Shown here: positions 1-12,100 of the stretch, in pieces
How positions within the stretch are numbered: position 1 is the first letter of the stretch
Layout of the letters: every line of letters starts with the position of its first letter
The notes under the pieces: generated by a model
Databases searched by the model: none
Told to the model about the DNA's origin: nothing
What the model saw: the letters and a program-made list of their open reading frames with translations, nothing else
Assembly: GCA_035610835.1 (NCBI GenBank)
Contig: CM069450.1
Location: forward strand, 27,463,503 to 27,527,502
From: Ophiura sarsii
Lineage: Eukaryota > Echinodermata > Ophiuroidea > Amphilepidida > Ophiuridae
Direction: 5' to 3'
Length of the DNA stretch: 64,000 nucleotides
Program-made: the position numbers and the translations under genes

Positions 1-1008
1 TGATACAGGGTGTATCAAAAAAGAGGACTCTCTGTCAGCATGGAATTAATCCGTATTAAAACCACTGAACCATAACATTATCAAGTACCACTAATAACGT
101 TAAAATCCTGAAAAGATGAGAAAAATCAATCATCAATTAACATGATTAAGGAAAGTACGACCATTTAGGCAAGTCGATCCATTTTGTAGTATGTATATAT
201 AATGGTAATTCACGCAGTAAAGGTAGGGTAACATGACAGTAGAAGTTTACACTATTAAATAGGCTAAAAGGGAAATTATTCGTATTCTTATCATGTTAAA
301 TTATTCTTATTCTTATCATGCTTATGGCAGAAAAATTATTTGCTATTTGCCCAGAGTATTTGTGGGCGCATAGCAACAACGTAGCAACGGACTAAAAAGA
401 CCCAATGTTCACGAAATCTAACAACAAATTTTTAAAAAATCAAATATAAACTGGTTCGTCGATGGACCCATACGGATTTGCACGGTGAATTTGAAGTCAA
501 TGGAAGGAGCAGAAAGGGAAGAACATCTCAGGACAACATTTGGCGATTCCTTATTATTATATTGATACAACGATATGTTTTTGAATCATGATCTGCTCAC
601 GTGGTCGGTGTGAAATTCAGTCCCAGCGTAGACTTGAAACCAAAACTCACATGCACTAATCCGATGTAGAATTAAGAAGGCCCGTCTGTTGTCATAATAA
701 CCTGACAACATCATATCTCTAACATTGCCTTAAACAGAACGTTGTGTATATTGATGTATCACATGTGGTGGGTAGACTGGAATGGAATTTGAGCACGGGG
801 AAAAGTTTGCTGAGTCTAAATATCACGGCCTGAATAATAAGTAAGGACATCTCTAGAATGACAAATACTATTTTAAAGAAACTAACAGGTTCAAACTATT
901 AGAGCGATAGTATGATAGATATAAGATTAGCGTCACAACAGTATGCCAACACTATGCACGGATATTCGATTGGCGCAACAGTAAGCCACAATCCTTTAAC
1001 CCCCTGGG
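1..1008. other. No gene recognised
   Basis: AT-rich sequence downstream of the gene. Only a small local duplication (attcttatcatgttaaat, about 285-320) was noticed. Confidence 0.5.
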
Positions 1009-1028
1009 CACTACACTGTTAAAAATAA

Positions 1029-1384
1029 AACTGTAAAAAAACAGTAATTATTACTGGCAGCTGGGACTCACTAACAGTATGAACTGTTAAATTACGGTGG
1101 GCTGTAAAAATTCAAAAATACTGGGTAACTGTAAAAAAAACGACAGTTTACCTTGCAGCTGGGACTGTTAAATGACGGTGGGCTGTAAAACTACAAAATA
1201 CTGGACAACTGTAAAAAAACAGTAATTATTACTGGCAGCTGGGACTCACTAACAGTATGAACTGTTAAATTACGGTGGGCTGTAAAAATTCAAAAATACT
1301 GGGTAACTGTAAAAAAAACGACAGTTTACCTTGCAGCTGGGACTGTTAAATGACGGTGGGCTGTAAAACTACAAAATACTGGAC
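1029..1384. repeat. Two 178-bp tandem units
   Basis: aactgtaaaaaaacagtaat starts at 1029 and 1207, and aactgtaaaaaaacag again at 1385. The two copies look essentially identical, and each itself contains two related halves around cagctgggact. Confidence 0.9.
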
Positions 1385-1730
1385 AACTGTAAAAAAACAG
1401 TATTTGTTACTGCACTGTTAGAAAAAAACCCGTTTTTAAACGGTATAATACCGGCGTCCCAGCTGCCAGTATAATACCGATAAAATACAGTGGGCCGTTA
1501 AATATACCGATAAAATACAACAAACCGTAAAATATAATGTCCCGTTAATTTATTTAGTTTTGACGTTATTTTACGAATGTGTTGTGAATATACATGACCT
1601 GTTAATTAACGGGGCTTGTGTTTAATTCCGGATATTTTAAGCATTTTTATGTGTCATTTGTATGTGTCATATGTTTATTCTGCTTTCGCAATTTATTAAA
1701 GATTTTTAGATGAACTTACCTTAACTTGAC

Positions 1731-1806
1731 TGGACGGGGAATTGAACCCGGGACCTCTGTATTGTAAGTCGGACGCTTTACCGACTGAGCCAACGAAGTA
1801 GTTGGT
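1731..1806 (-). pseudogene. tRNA-Val(UAC)-like relic
   Basis: The minus strand has an A-box (TGGCTCAGTCGG), anticodon loop CTTACAA and B-box (GGTTCAATTCC), but the acceptor stem does not pair and the anticodon stem is poor. Most likely a tRNA-derived SINE head or tRNA pseudogene, not a working tRNA. Confidence 0.5.
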
Positions 1807-1827
1807 AATGTCGAAGTGTTTTGTTAA

Positions 1828-2735
1828 TATACAGGGAGTCGTTACATTACGGGGTTTTACAATTTTTTGTGTAAATATTGTTTTAAAACGGTAAAAAACG
1901 TATATTATTCCTGTAAATTAACGTCAATTTTTAAGTTCGCTGTAAAAAACCGGAATATTTTAGAAATAACGTTGAAATAACGTTAATGTAGAGGGAATCG
2001 TAAAATGACGGGGTCTTACCGTTTTGTGTGTGTAAATGTTGTTTTAAAACGGTAAAAACAGTATATTTATCCTGTAAATTAACGTCAATTTTTACGTTTG
2101 CTGTAAAAAACCGGAATATTTTACAAATAACGGTAAAATAACCTTAATGTAAAGGGAATCGTAAAATTACGGGTTTTTACCATTTTGTTGTTTAAAAATT
2201 GTTTTAAAACGGTAAAACCGTATGTTTTTTCCTGTAAATTAACATCAATTTCTACGTTTGCTGTAAAAAACCGGAATATTTTACAAATAACGTTGAAATA
2301 TCGGTAATGTAGAGGAAATCGTAAAATTACTGGGTTTTACCATTTCTTCGGTGTAAATATTGTTTTAAAACGGTAAAAACCGTTTATTTTTCCTGTTAAT
2401 TAACATCAATTTTTACGTTTGCTGTGAAAAAACGGATTACTTTACAAATAACGTTAAAATAACGTTTATGTAGAGGGAATCGTAAAATTACGGGTTTTTT
2501 TCCATTTCTTTGTGTAAATATTGTTTTAAAAAGGTAAAAAAACGTATTTTTCCTGTTAATTAACGTCAATTTTTACATTTGCTGTAAAAAACCGGAATAT
2601 TTTACAAATAACGTAAAAATAAAGTTAATATAGAGGGAATCGTAAAATTACTGGTTTTTACCATTTTTTTGTGTAAATACTGTTTTAAAACGGTAAAAAC
2701 CGTATATTTTCCCTGTAAATTAACGTCCATTTCTA
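1828..2735. repeat. 160-bp tandem repeat, about 5.7 units
   Basis: gctgtaaaaaaccggaat (or variants) recurs at 1940, 2101, 2261, 2422 and 2582, a period of 160-161 bp. Units consist of gtaaa/tttac-rich sequence and are moderately diverged. This is nucleosome-scale spacing, similar to satellite monomers. Confidence 0.9.
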
Positions 2736-2796
2736 ATAGTGTGGCAATCTGGACGCCAGTAGTTTACCGTAAAAAAACATTGTCTGTAGAAATACG

Positions 2797-3152
2797 TCTT
2801 GCGTAAAAATACCGTTTAAATACAGTATTGCCTTAATTTTACGGTAAATTTAGATTACGTTCAACGTAAAATTACAGACATTTCTTACAACGTACCGTTA
2901 AAATAGGAAATATGTTAAGAAAAGTATTTTAACGGTAAATTGCCGTGAACTGACAGTTACTTCCGATGTTATATAACAGTATGTTGATTTTGAATTGTGT
3001 AATCACGGTATGATATGCTATTTTACATCAAAGTGTATAAACACGGGAAATCGTAGGTTTTCTTGCGTAAAATACCGTTTAAATACAGTATTGCCTTAAT
3101 TTTACGGTAAATTTAGATTACAGTCAACGTAAAATTACAGACATTTCTTACA
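2797..3152. repeat. Duplicated 92-bp block
   Basis: cttgcgtaaa...taccgtttaaatacag...acagacatttcttaca occurs at 2797-2889 and 3061-3152, offset 264 bp. Confidence 0.85.
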
Positions 3153-3387
3153 GTGTACCTGTCTTTCGTACAATAATTCTCATTGGTCAATTACATGATA
3201 TAATCATTTTGATGACCAATTACAGTTTTGCTAATAAATATTTTATGCTAATATTTTTGAAAATTGTAATTATTCTAACGATGTCTCTGATTGGCACAAT
3301 ATATGACACATTCTAAATTTCAACCAATCGGCCGGTAGTTCTCAGGGGGTTAAAAAGCTGTTGTGTTTCATGGTCCATCCGTGGGCG

Positions 3388-3438
3388 AATGGTTTAGAGA
3401 GCTGTCTAAAGTGTGTAGGTTCGAGCCTGGCTTCCGCC
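3388..3438 (+). pseudogene. Second tRNA-like segment (weak)
   Basis: The plus strand has an A-box-like tggtttagagagc and a B-box ggttcgagcctgg 20 nt later. The spacing is too short for a full tRNA; possibly a degenerate tRNA-derived SINE. Confidence 0.25.
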
Positions 3439-3787
3439 TATGTTTTTACTCATTTTGTTTAACCAGTCCCCCTACCCCCATACACTTAAACAACAAGATA
3501 TAACTAATTATTCTATCTGAGTGTGTTTAATGCAAATGGTGTATTCTGTTTCCATGTTAATCAAAGCGACCACATTATTTGAGACACGTGAGAGTCTCAA
3601 TTTATGAGTGACGCGGGAGTCGTGTAGGCGGCACGAGTGTGTTCCCCACATGCTGGGGTGAGCTAGGCAATGTTGACCCCTTCCAGTATCCCGTGATCCA
3701 AAAATCATGTTTCAACATTGAACAAGGGGAGAGGTGTTTTTTTTAATCACACACATAAAAGTGTCCCGACAATATTGTCTAAGATTG

Positions 3788-3970
3788 TAGTTTCTGGGAG
3801 TGAGAGTATACTGTTCCATACTGTTGAGTAATTTCAGGACAGCGCTTGAGACTAAGCGGCCTTTTATGATGGCTCCTTTTGATCGATATACAATCATGAT
3901 ACAAAAAGCTTTAATTGCAAATACCGTTTTAGCCGTCATCTTAAATTTAAATGTCACTGATTCTAATGAC
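3788..3970 (+). repeat. Dispersed repeat, copy 1
   Basis: tagtttctgggagtgagagt ... gacagcgcttgaga ... ccttttatgatgg matches 15983-16172. No terminal structure or coding potential recognised. Confidence 0.7.
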
Positions 3971-3974
3971 CCTC

Positions 3975-5740
3975 TTGATATTGATACACAGAAAGCAAAC
4001 GACTGACACATTTTTCTTACTGCAAGATGTTTGTTTTATTCTTGTAAACTGTATTTCACGATATACAACATTTAATGCCTAATTGCACACATCGTAGAAA
4101 GGTATTTCTAACTCATCATACGCAAATAACAAGGTAACAAGTACTTTAATATAAGTACCATTAAATGTATCCGATATACAGCTTCACCGCAGTATTCATG
4201 CAATTTGCTTACAAAGGCTATTTGAATAACAAAGTAATTTATTAGTTGTATTAAAATATATATCAAGTCTTATATATAGAAGAGTGGGAGCTCATTACGG
4301 ACAGTAGAATTACGCGAGACGCACGTTTTGACTTGATTTAGCACTAGCATCGTGTGCTATTTAAAAATGGCAATATCATGCAATCGGCAACGTACTACAG
4401 ATTTAGCGTATATGGCAAGCTAAATGTATAATAATTCGATAAACACTGTTAATCGATCGAAAAAAGCATTATGTGTTCGACTGATAAACTGAGTTTATCG
4501 ACATTTGCGAAAATATAAGACCAGAAATACCCGTACCAAGAATTTGTTCAAAGATCAAGTGCCAATCACACACAATGTAATTTTCTTTTCTAACATCAAA
4601 TATACAAATTCAATTTAAAAGATTTATAGTAAATGTTACACAATGAGTACTGATATATGGAGTTGTGTTTATGTTCGCCAACCGTCACAATTATGGATAT
4701 GCAACTTATCACATCAAATCACATTATTTGTATAAAAAAATATTAAAACATTAGAATATTAAAGAAACCAAGGAAGTAATATGCGTGCGTGCATGAATCA
4801 TACCATCTGCGCCAAGATTATCAACAACTTGTCCTCTACATACCTGAATTAGTCATGTTCATGCATTTGTGTATACCTGTCTGAAGGTTTGCCAGTATAA
4901 TGAAGACTTCATAATTGAACAAAAACATTTCGAGTTTGTTGGCGTTGTCAAATAAAACCGTCGTCTTTGTTTCATACGTGCAAATTATGTAAACTCCCGA
5001 CGAATCAAAATCACTATACGTTGACGGCCAATAGATACAAACATAACCGTATTGTATTAAAATACATACCAGACATCACATGCATTACCTGCACTGCCGG
5101 TATGCACATCCTGTCTTGCTATAGTCACTGTCATAATGCTATGGACGTCAGTCAAGCTATTCACGCGAGCGTGTTTTATTTGTTTTAGATGCATGAAATT
5201 TCGCGAACAACTATGCCTGCATCCGCGTGACGTTTTTACGATTTACTAATCAGGACGCACGGTAATTTTTGAATGCGTCCAGTACGCCCTTCCGGATTTA
5301 CGCATACACTATATTGAAATTATGTCCATAGCATTATGACGCTGACAATATGGGCTGTATAATTGAATTGTAAGACAATGCATTTTATGTCATACATGAT
5401 AACATTGGTATTAGGGTTATAAGGTATAGCTATTATAGCGATACATTGAATACTTCTAATTTAATGTTTACGCTATTCCAAGTTTCACAACTGGAATTAC
5501 ATTTTTGGCTACACACAAAAACAATCAACGGGTTTTTCTAAAATATCTACCGCGTCCTGGGTATTGATCATGACATAATTTCTCACTTGTATAGGTTGAT
5601 TATCATTTTGGATGGACGTAGTAGGTGTTACATTTGAGATTTCTACTGTAGTAAGGGTAATAAACACTGTAAAAATAAATATTATCATCACACAAATCCA
5701 TATACTCATGGAGTTTTCTCATCTAATAGTTTAGAATTCT
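3975..5740. other. 3' flank without recognised gene
   Basis: Nothing coding could be supported. A 66-codon minus-strand frame at 5509-5709 has a hydrophobic start (MSIWICVMIIFIF) but no supporting motif or splice site. Any 3' UTR of the receptor gene would end near 5730 if the signal at 5747 is used. Confidence 0.4.
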
Positions 5741-5746
5741 CTAGTA

Positions 5747-5752
5747 TTTATT
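5747..5752 (-). promoter_or_regulatory. Candidate polyadenylation signal AATAAA
   Basis: Minus-strand AATAAA about 205 nt past the stop codon. It is the best-placed canonical hexamer downstream of the gene, but the region is AT-rich, so chance occurrence is possible. Confidence 0.45.
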
Positions 5753-5955
5753 CTACGAAATAAAAATACGATATTGCATTGTGTATTCATAGTACTGATC
5801 TGTTTAATACACCCTACTACCATATCAAAATAGTTACTTAAAAAGAATCTTAAAAACAGTACAAAATTATATAAAAAATAATAAGTCTTGTTGCCCTAAC
5901 ATCGTTCTTTGATGTAAGAATACATCAACGAGTTAGCAACAGTATGGCACCCCTC

Positions 5956-6152
5956 TCAATGAATCGGAACTTTTTCATCCGGAGATTTGTGTATGCCATT
6001 GACTCTAACGGTAACAAGTCGGCAAACAATGGCCCCCAGGAGAAGGACAATTATTCCCAGAATGCTCAACACAATGGTGATGAACCAGAACACGAATACG
6101 TCATTATCTCCGATGTGGCCGACTGCTCTGTCACCATGGAGGATAAGATGCT
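5956..6152 (-). CDS. Terminal exon: transmembrane helix and short cytoplasmic tail
   Basis: Acceptor atttcag, phase 1 entry, stop TGA at 5956-5958. About 18 extracellular residues ([18 protein letters not shown]) precede a strongly hydrophobic helix of about 25 residues ([18 protein letters not shown] then LGAIV), followed by a Cys-Arg boundary and a tail of about 20 residues ([20 protein letters not shown]). No kinase, ITAM, NPxY or clear PDZ motif is visible, so signalling would need a partner. Orientation is type I, because all cysteine-rich domains lie before the helix. Confidence 0.85.
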
Positions 6153-9100
6153 CTGAAATATCAATTATAGAATAAAAAAACAACACATGCACAACAAAAT
6201 TACCATGAGTAGGCTATATTTATTACGAAACGGAATCTAGAAAATCACTGTATATCGTGATGCATACGCTATTACAATTTCTGATTGAATTAAAACAGAA
6301 TATACTTGCAATGTCTGGATAACTAACATGAATGAAATTAAAAACTACCTTATCAATACACTGACTCGATCACAGTCTCTCTTGCTACCGCGATAAAAAG
6401 ACTAGCCAATATAATATTATCAGAGACTGTGTTTACGTACGTGGGCACTAGAGTCACGAGTGCTATAAACATGTCGAGAGTAAATATCGGAGAAAATTGT
6501 ACTCAACATATCTGATTGTTGGCCTCAAGGACTAATCGTTGAGTTTTAATTGTTGCCCAATAAATATTAATATTATTCAAGACCGTTTATATTGAGGGGG
6601 ATCTTTGTCAATTTTTATTCAGGCAAGTTTGAATCTAAGTCTTTACATTTATTATTTATTATACACTCACACAGCCCTATGTCACTCATATCTGTCCATT
6701 GTTGAGATTTGGTTCAGTATAGCGCACTCTATAAAACCTTCACCCGGAAGTTACAGCGTAAACTGTCAATCATTCGTTGTGAATATTCAGTCATGACTAT
6801 TCATGATCTCACACGATGTGATCTTCGCGATCCAGCGTCATTCCCAACTGATCTGATTACAATATTCATAAAATGCAAATGACGCCACGCCCCTACTGTG
6901 TCACTGTCAGACGAAGCCATCCACAATTTAAAATTCATATTTTGTTCTACGTAAATTAATTTCAAATAATCAATTCTGAATGTTTCGTGTCATATAAAAA
7001 CTAAATTCTGCCATCATTAAAGCAAATCAGTTCTACTCTAAATCACAATCAGCTTTTTTTACCATTGGTGTACTACTATTGTGCCACAAATCATGTTTTC
7101 AGCCGATAAAATCAACCACGTCTTAGGTCGTCTGGTTAACTACGACAATGATAGTGCGCCTCCTACAAAAGCTTCACCCGTGAATTTGGTTTTAGTAGGC
7201 GAAATTTTGTCGGAGGAGTGTCCTCTCCCATAATTATAGACTCCCTGACTCACATGGCTTGAAACCTTTACATGGTCCTCATGCGGAACTGATTGAGATC
7301 AACTCCAGTAACCGTCACTCCACCCCATGCCTATCTCTAATCAAACAACTAGCTGATTCGATTGCTACATCTTATCATCTCCCATGTGCACATACATTTT
7401 GGAACCTCTGGTTTGGAACACACCCTCCTAGTCCATCCCATTCCATACCACAACTTACCACAATAACGTCCTTCAACGCCACGTGGACATACGCACTCAA
7501 CGGTAGGGTACATGAAGCTATCGTAGCCTGATACACATGTTGCATTGTTAAAGCATGGCATGACATCGCATGGATCTTCAACTGCACATATAGAAATAAT
7601 AGAAACGATTAGAGAATAAAAAGGCGCCTGCGTCAAGTGGAAGTGAGAGGTCATTACTAGTTAAGATCATTCCCCGAAAGACGACATGCCAACGAACGAA
7701 ATACAATAAATCACACGTAAATTTGTACTCTGCTGACGGGTTTGAATTAATGGCCTGCAACGCGTACACCCGGAGTACACGTACATAGCAGGTAAACAAT
7801 ACCAGACGATGACAGAAACATATATAGTTCCACGTAAATAGTTTCCAGTACACGGTTATTTCTCACGGTCCGAATTAAGCGCTATAAAACATACACAACA
7901 ATCGACCGGTGATGTATTTACAGTATCAAAGAAACATTGTTGTTGGATATATTAAGGGTTAAAAAAAGTAAGCCCCTCCCTAAAATTAGATCACGTTTGT
8001 TTGTAGGACTCCGTACATGACGGGAAATTAAAACGTTTATGAAAAGGGTCAACGCTTGGCTACCCGTAGAAAGTTTGTTCCGCTTCGATATCATGTTTAG
8101 TTTTCTCAACATAGCCATATTTCCTCAAAATGATATTTTTCAGAAAAAGTGGCACTTTTCAAGATCCAATACAAGAAAGTTACAAAAATGTCTCCAATGC
8201 TTTTTTAAAAATTAATTGTTGTTCGTCTTTATTTTCAATTACAAGAAAGACCCATCTTTCTTATTGAATTAATTGATTTTCATGCATGACTGGCAAAATT
8301 GACTATCCACCATTCACGTCAATAACTTTTTCACCTTTTTCGGAAATCATCATGTTAGGGACATGTGACTGTATCGGGAAAAGTAAACAAGATGTTGAAA
8401 AGGAAAAAACTTTGTTGGGGTAGCCAAGCGTTTTTCTCTATTCATAAGAGTTTTTAATCTCTCAAAACGCCTTATTGTGTGTAGATTTATGCAAACAAAC
8501 TCGTATAAGATCTTGAAAAGTGCCGCTTTTTTAAAACTTAATTTGGGGAAATGTGACTATTTAGGGGAAATGAATAATACTATTGCAAGGGGGGGGGGGG
8601 GGGGGGGGGGGGACTTTCCATTGGTAGCCAAGCGTTTTTTTCTTCTTTTCATAAGTGTTTCAATCTCTCAAAACGTTCAATTGTGCGTCGCGTGGAGTTA
8701 TGCAAACAAACATGATCTAAGTTTAAAGAGGGGATCTTTGTTTTTGTTTAACCCCTTTATATGGCGTCACCAATATTCAATTGACATCAAGATAACTTCG
8801 CTAAACTGAATGATAACTTGCATTCATGTCTTCATACTTTTAGTACTTTTTAGGCATTACTAAGATGCCAGAACACCGGCCCCAGTCATAAGAGAAAAGA
8901 AACCTGTTTCTATTATGTAACGCATGTTGAATCGCTTGGACATTCGGATGAGTTAACCAATCATCTACACCAGCTTGTATTTCTGATATCCTAGCGATCT
9001 TACACGTGTACGTTCAGCAATATCTAAGGAATTGTAAAACGGTTACTGTTAGGATCTTACCTGGAACATCTACAGAACTTGCAGGCAGGAAGCAAGTGGG

Positions 9101-12100
9101 TGGGAATGTTTCTCCGTTATCGTTACTAGTTTCGCATACACCATCGTTACGATGACAAGAAGCGTCACATCCGTCAACTGTAAAAGCATCATTGTTAAGA
9201 GAGGGAGAGGGAGGGGGAGACAAAAATAGTTAGCAAACAAAACTTAAAAGAATATATCCAAAAGCGTTTAATATTGTTGTCGCTGCCCTGCAACATGTTT
9301 TAACTATTGTAATGGATCAATTATTTTCTAATAAGTTTACCATTGAGATTTTCTTATTGTCTTCAATAGTAATATTACAAACTATATACATGGAGGACGG
9401 TGGTGGGAGGGAGATGACGACGACGACGAATACAGTGACGATGACGTTGACGAAATTGGTCAGATATACGTTAACGGTAGGCACTTTTGAGGACACTCTC
9501 AAGGGATGTAAGTTTAACTTTTAATTTGATACACTGTACAATCATGCGTTGTGTCTTTAGACGATGATTTGTCAGTACATAAGTATTATATATTTAGATT
9601 AAATATTTATTGTATCTGTGACAATAAATTTGTGGTGAAAATAACCAGTACTTTATTAAGCATCAATATAGTATGGAGTATTTATTATTTATTTCAGGAT
9701 ACTTATAAAGCGCATTTCCCAAGGACCAATGCGCTGTACATTAAAACACAATCTAAAATACAATATATTTACAGCGTGCAATAAAATGATGACACATGAT
9801 AAAATACATGACCTACTTATTACACCAGCAATCATGATAAAAACATATATATATATATATATATATATAAATAATAAATAAATAATAATAAGGCCTAGCT
9901 TTCAATAGTCATTCAGCATATTCAGATGAGTTACGTCAAGTGTGTGATGAATTTGCAAGAAATACCTGCACTAATTTTGTATATGAAGATAAATCAGTTA
10001 TTGCCCAGAGGATGTCGAAGCATGCAACAGACACGCAGGGAAGTTCGTATGACTTATATATAGCACGAGGCAGCGCAGCTGCCGAGTCGACACCCTGCAA
10101 CTCAGACTCATCGACACCCCTGCAACTCAGACACTTCAATACAATATACACACCACTTTCACAGTAGGACACCTCTAACCAACACTGATAAAGATAAATA
10201 ATCATCTACTCAACACACACACCAAGTTGGGTAAAGAATTACAGAACTTTATTATTATCCTCAGACGCTTCTGGAAGTGTTTGTGCATGACTGTTCTTTT
10301 TCTAATCTCGACAAGCGCTTAACCTACGTAAGCATGTCTGTTAGCATGCCGCCAAATGAACTTTCATTCATGATTCATCGCCTAAATCAAATTTTATTGA
10401 GTTGGGGCACTTATTAGCCTGTGGTTTGGGTCCATGATGTAGCTTACAATTGCCTGACAATTTTGCTCCAAAAGATGTCCGTAGGCTAGCGCTGGTAGTA
10501 CATGTACAAACACTCTTTTTTATGTACTATTTTGTAAGCATTATTTTTATTCTTTTGTCTTTGAAAACGCCGCCGCTAATGTGAGTAATATTTGACGCAT
10601 GATCCAGGGCCCCTCTTAACATGCTCAAGAAGCAAACATCTGCCACTTGTTACCACGTGACGTCACACAAAGTGCCCCGCCCACAGGTCATTTATGATCA
10701 TACAGGGCAATTTTAGAAATCCTGGCAATATATCAATAACCCCCGCCAGTGCGTCCGCGTTTTCATATAACGATCAATGTGAGTGAAAGCGCAGTGGTAC
10801 GCACATATTCATAAATTATGAATTTACCTTCAGTGTCCCTCCTTCTTCGGCCATTAGTTGGCGGATCTATAACAAAAACAAAAAGAGTTTTATATTTGAA
10901 GAAGACAAAATATTGCAGTAAAATAAATTGTGATATATTTTCATTATTTACCATAATATTCATCAGGAGATGATGCAGCCAACTTTATTTAAACTCCAAT
11001 GAAGCATTACGAACATTACTTCAAGGTAAATCTAGCAGATGTGAGAGAATGTTCATCAAGATTTAAGGGCTTTTTTGCATTACTTTCACGACCGGCATTA
11101 CCAAATGTCGGATATATACACTATGCGCCACGACAAAATGTATCGTTATTTTTTCTCTCCAAATGTATGTGTGTCTCACACAAAGGGCGACGCCTACGAG
11201 ACAGTGACGTCACCTGTCTGTATTTACATGTTCAAAGTGGTGTCATATTCTAAAGTTATAAAAAAGAATAAAGAATCTTCACTTACTCCGACACAGAAAC
11301 ATGTCGCTATTGAAGAAACACTGTGACATAGTTGGGCCTATACACGGACTGCTTATGCATGGATTTTCATTGGCCCCTAGAATGAGAAATAAGAATGTAT
11401 TTGATTAGGGGGAGGGAGCAGCTTGTTATCAAATTGTGGGTTGTTCAGGACTGGTGAGCAAGAAGGTTCTAGGATATACGAGAATGGCATGATGATACAA
11501 AACGGGCTTCTTTCACACTACCAGAGGTTTTCTATTTCTTGTGTCTACTTATTCCCTCGCACATGCTTTGCAGTAAAATGTAACTTTACTTATCAAGTTG
11601 TAAATTTATCTGACTTTAATCCAATCTGTTGTTTGTTTCCTTCTTGGAGACCCTCTGTTTTTGAATAACACATATGCAATGCTTGGATAAGAAGTTGAAT
11701 ATTCGCCTACATTGTGCCTATGCACAAGCTTTCAATATTATAGCACATGTACATACTAATTAGACAAGTAACAATTAACCGAAGGATGAGTATTATATTT
11801 TAAAATCAAAATTTGATGAGGGTTTGTATGTTACCCTGTATATTTCATCAACACCTCGAATATTCCAATATTAACTGGCTTCTCGCTATAATTATAATAG
11901 GTACAGGGTACGATAATAATCAAAGCAATACTTTATTCTTTTTAGGCTTACATTTTACAATAATCTCAGCGGGAAATACTTACCTCTTACATAGACATAC
12001 CAGGTACACACACTTTGAGCACCTGGACTTCCAAAAATGTATTTAATTGTTGTGAGTCCTTTGTTGAACTGACTACCGGAATTTACGCCATTGGGGATCG

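Larger units (their letters stand above)
1012..3157. mobile_element. Candidate non-autonomous DNA transposon with tandem repeats
   Basis: Left end CACTACACTGTTAAAAA at about 1009 and right end ttcttacagtgta at about 3157 are approximate inverses. The interior is built almost wholly from repeats: a 178-bp tandem, a 160-bp tandem, a tRNA-like segment and a duplicated 92-bp block. The inverse of ctggcagctgggac recurs at about 1456. CACTA-like ends are suggestive only; no clear target duplication was found. Confidence 0.4.

Noticed and set aside
1731..1806. Functional tRNA gene on the minus strand
   Set aside because: A- and B-boxes are present but the acceptor stem does not pair and the anticodon stem has mismatches.
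5509..5709. Minus-strand 66-codon frame with a hydrophobic start as a possible extra gene or last exon
   Set aside because: No acceptor with a pyrimidine tract before it, no recognisable motif, and it lies downstream of a convincing stop and near the candidate poly(A) signal.
5956..6152. ITAM, NPxY or PDZ signal in the cytoplasmic tail
   Set aside because: The roughly 20-residue tail has no tyrosine, and its C-terminal VPIH does not fit a common PDZ ligand.
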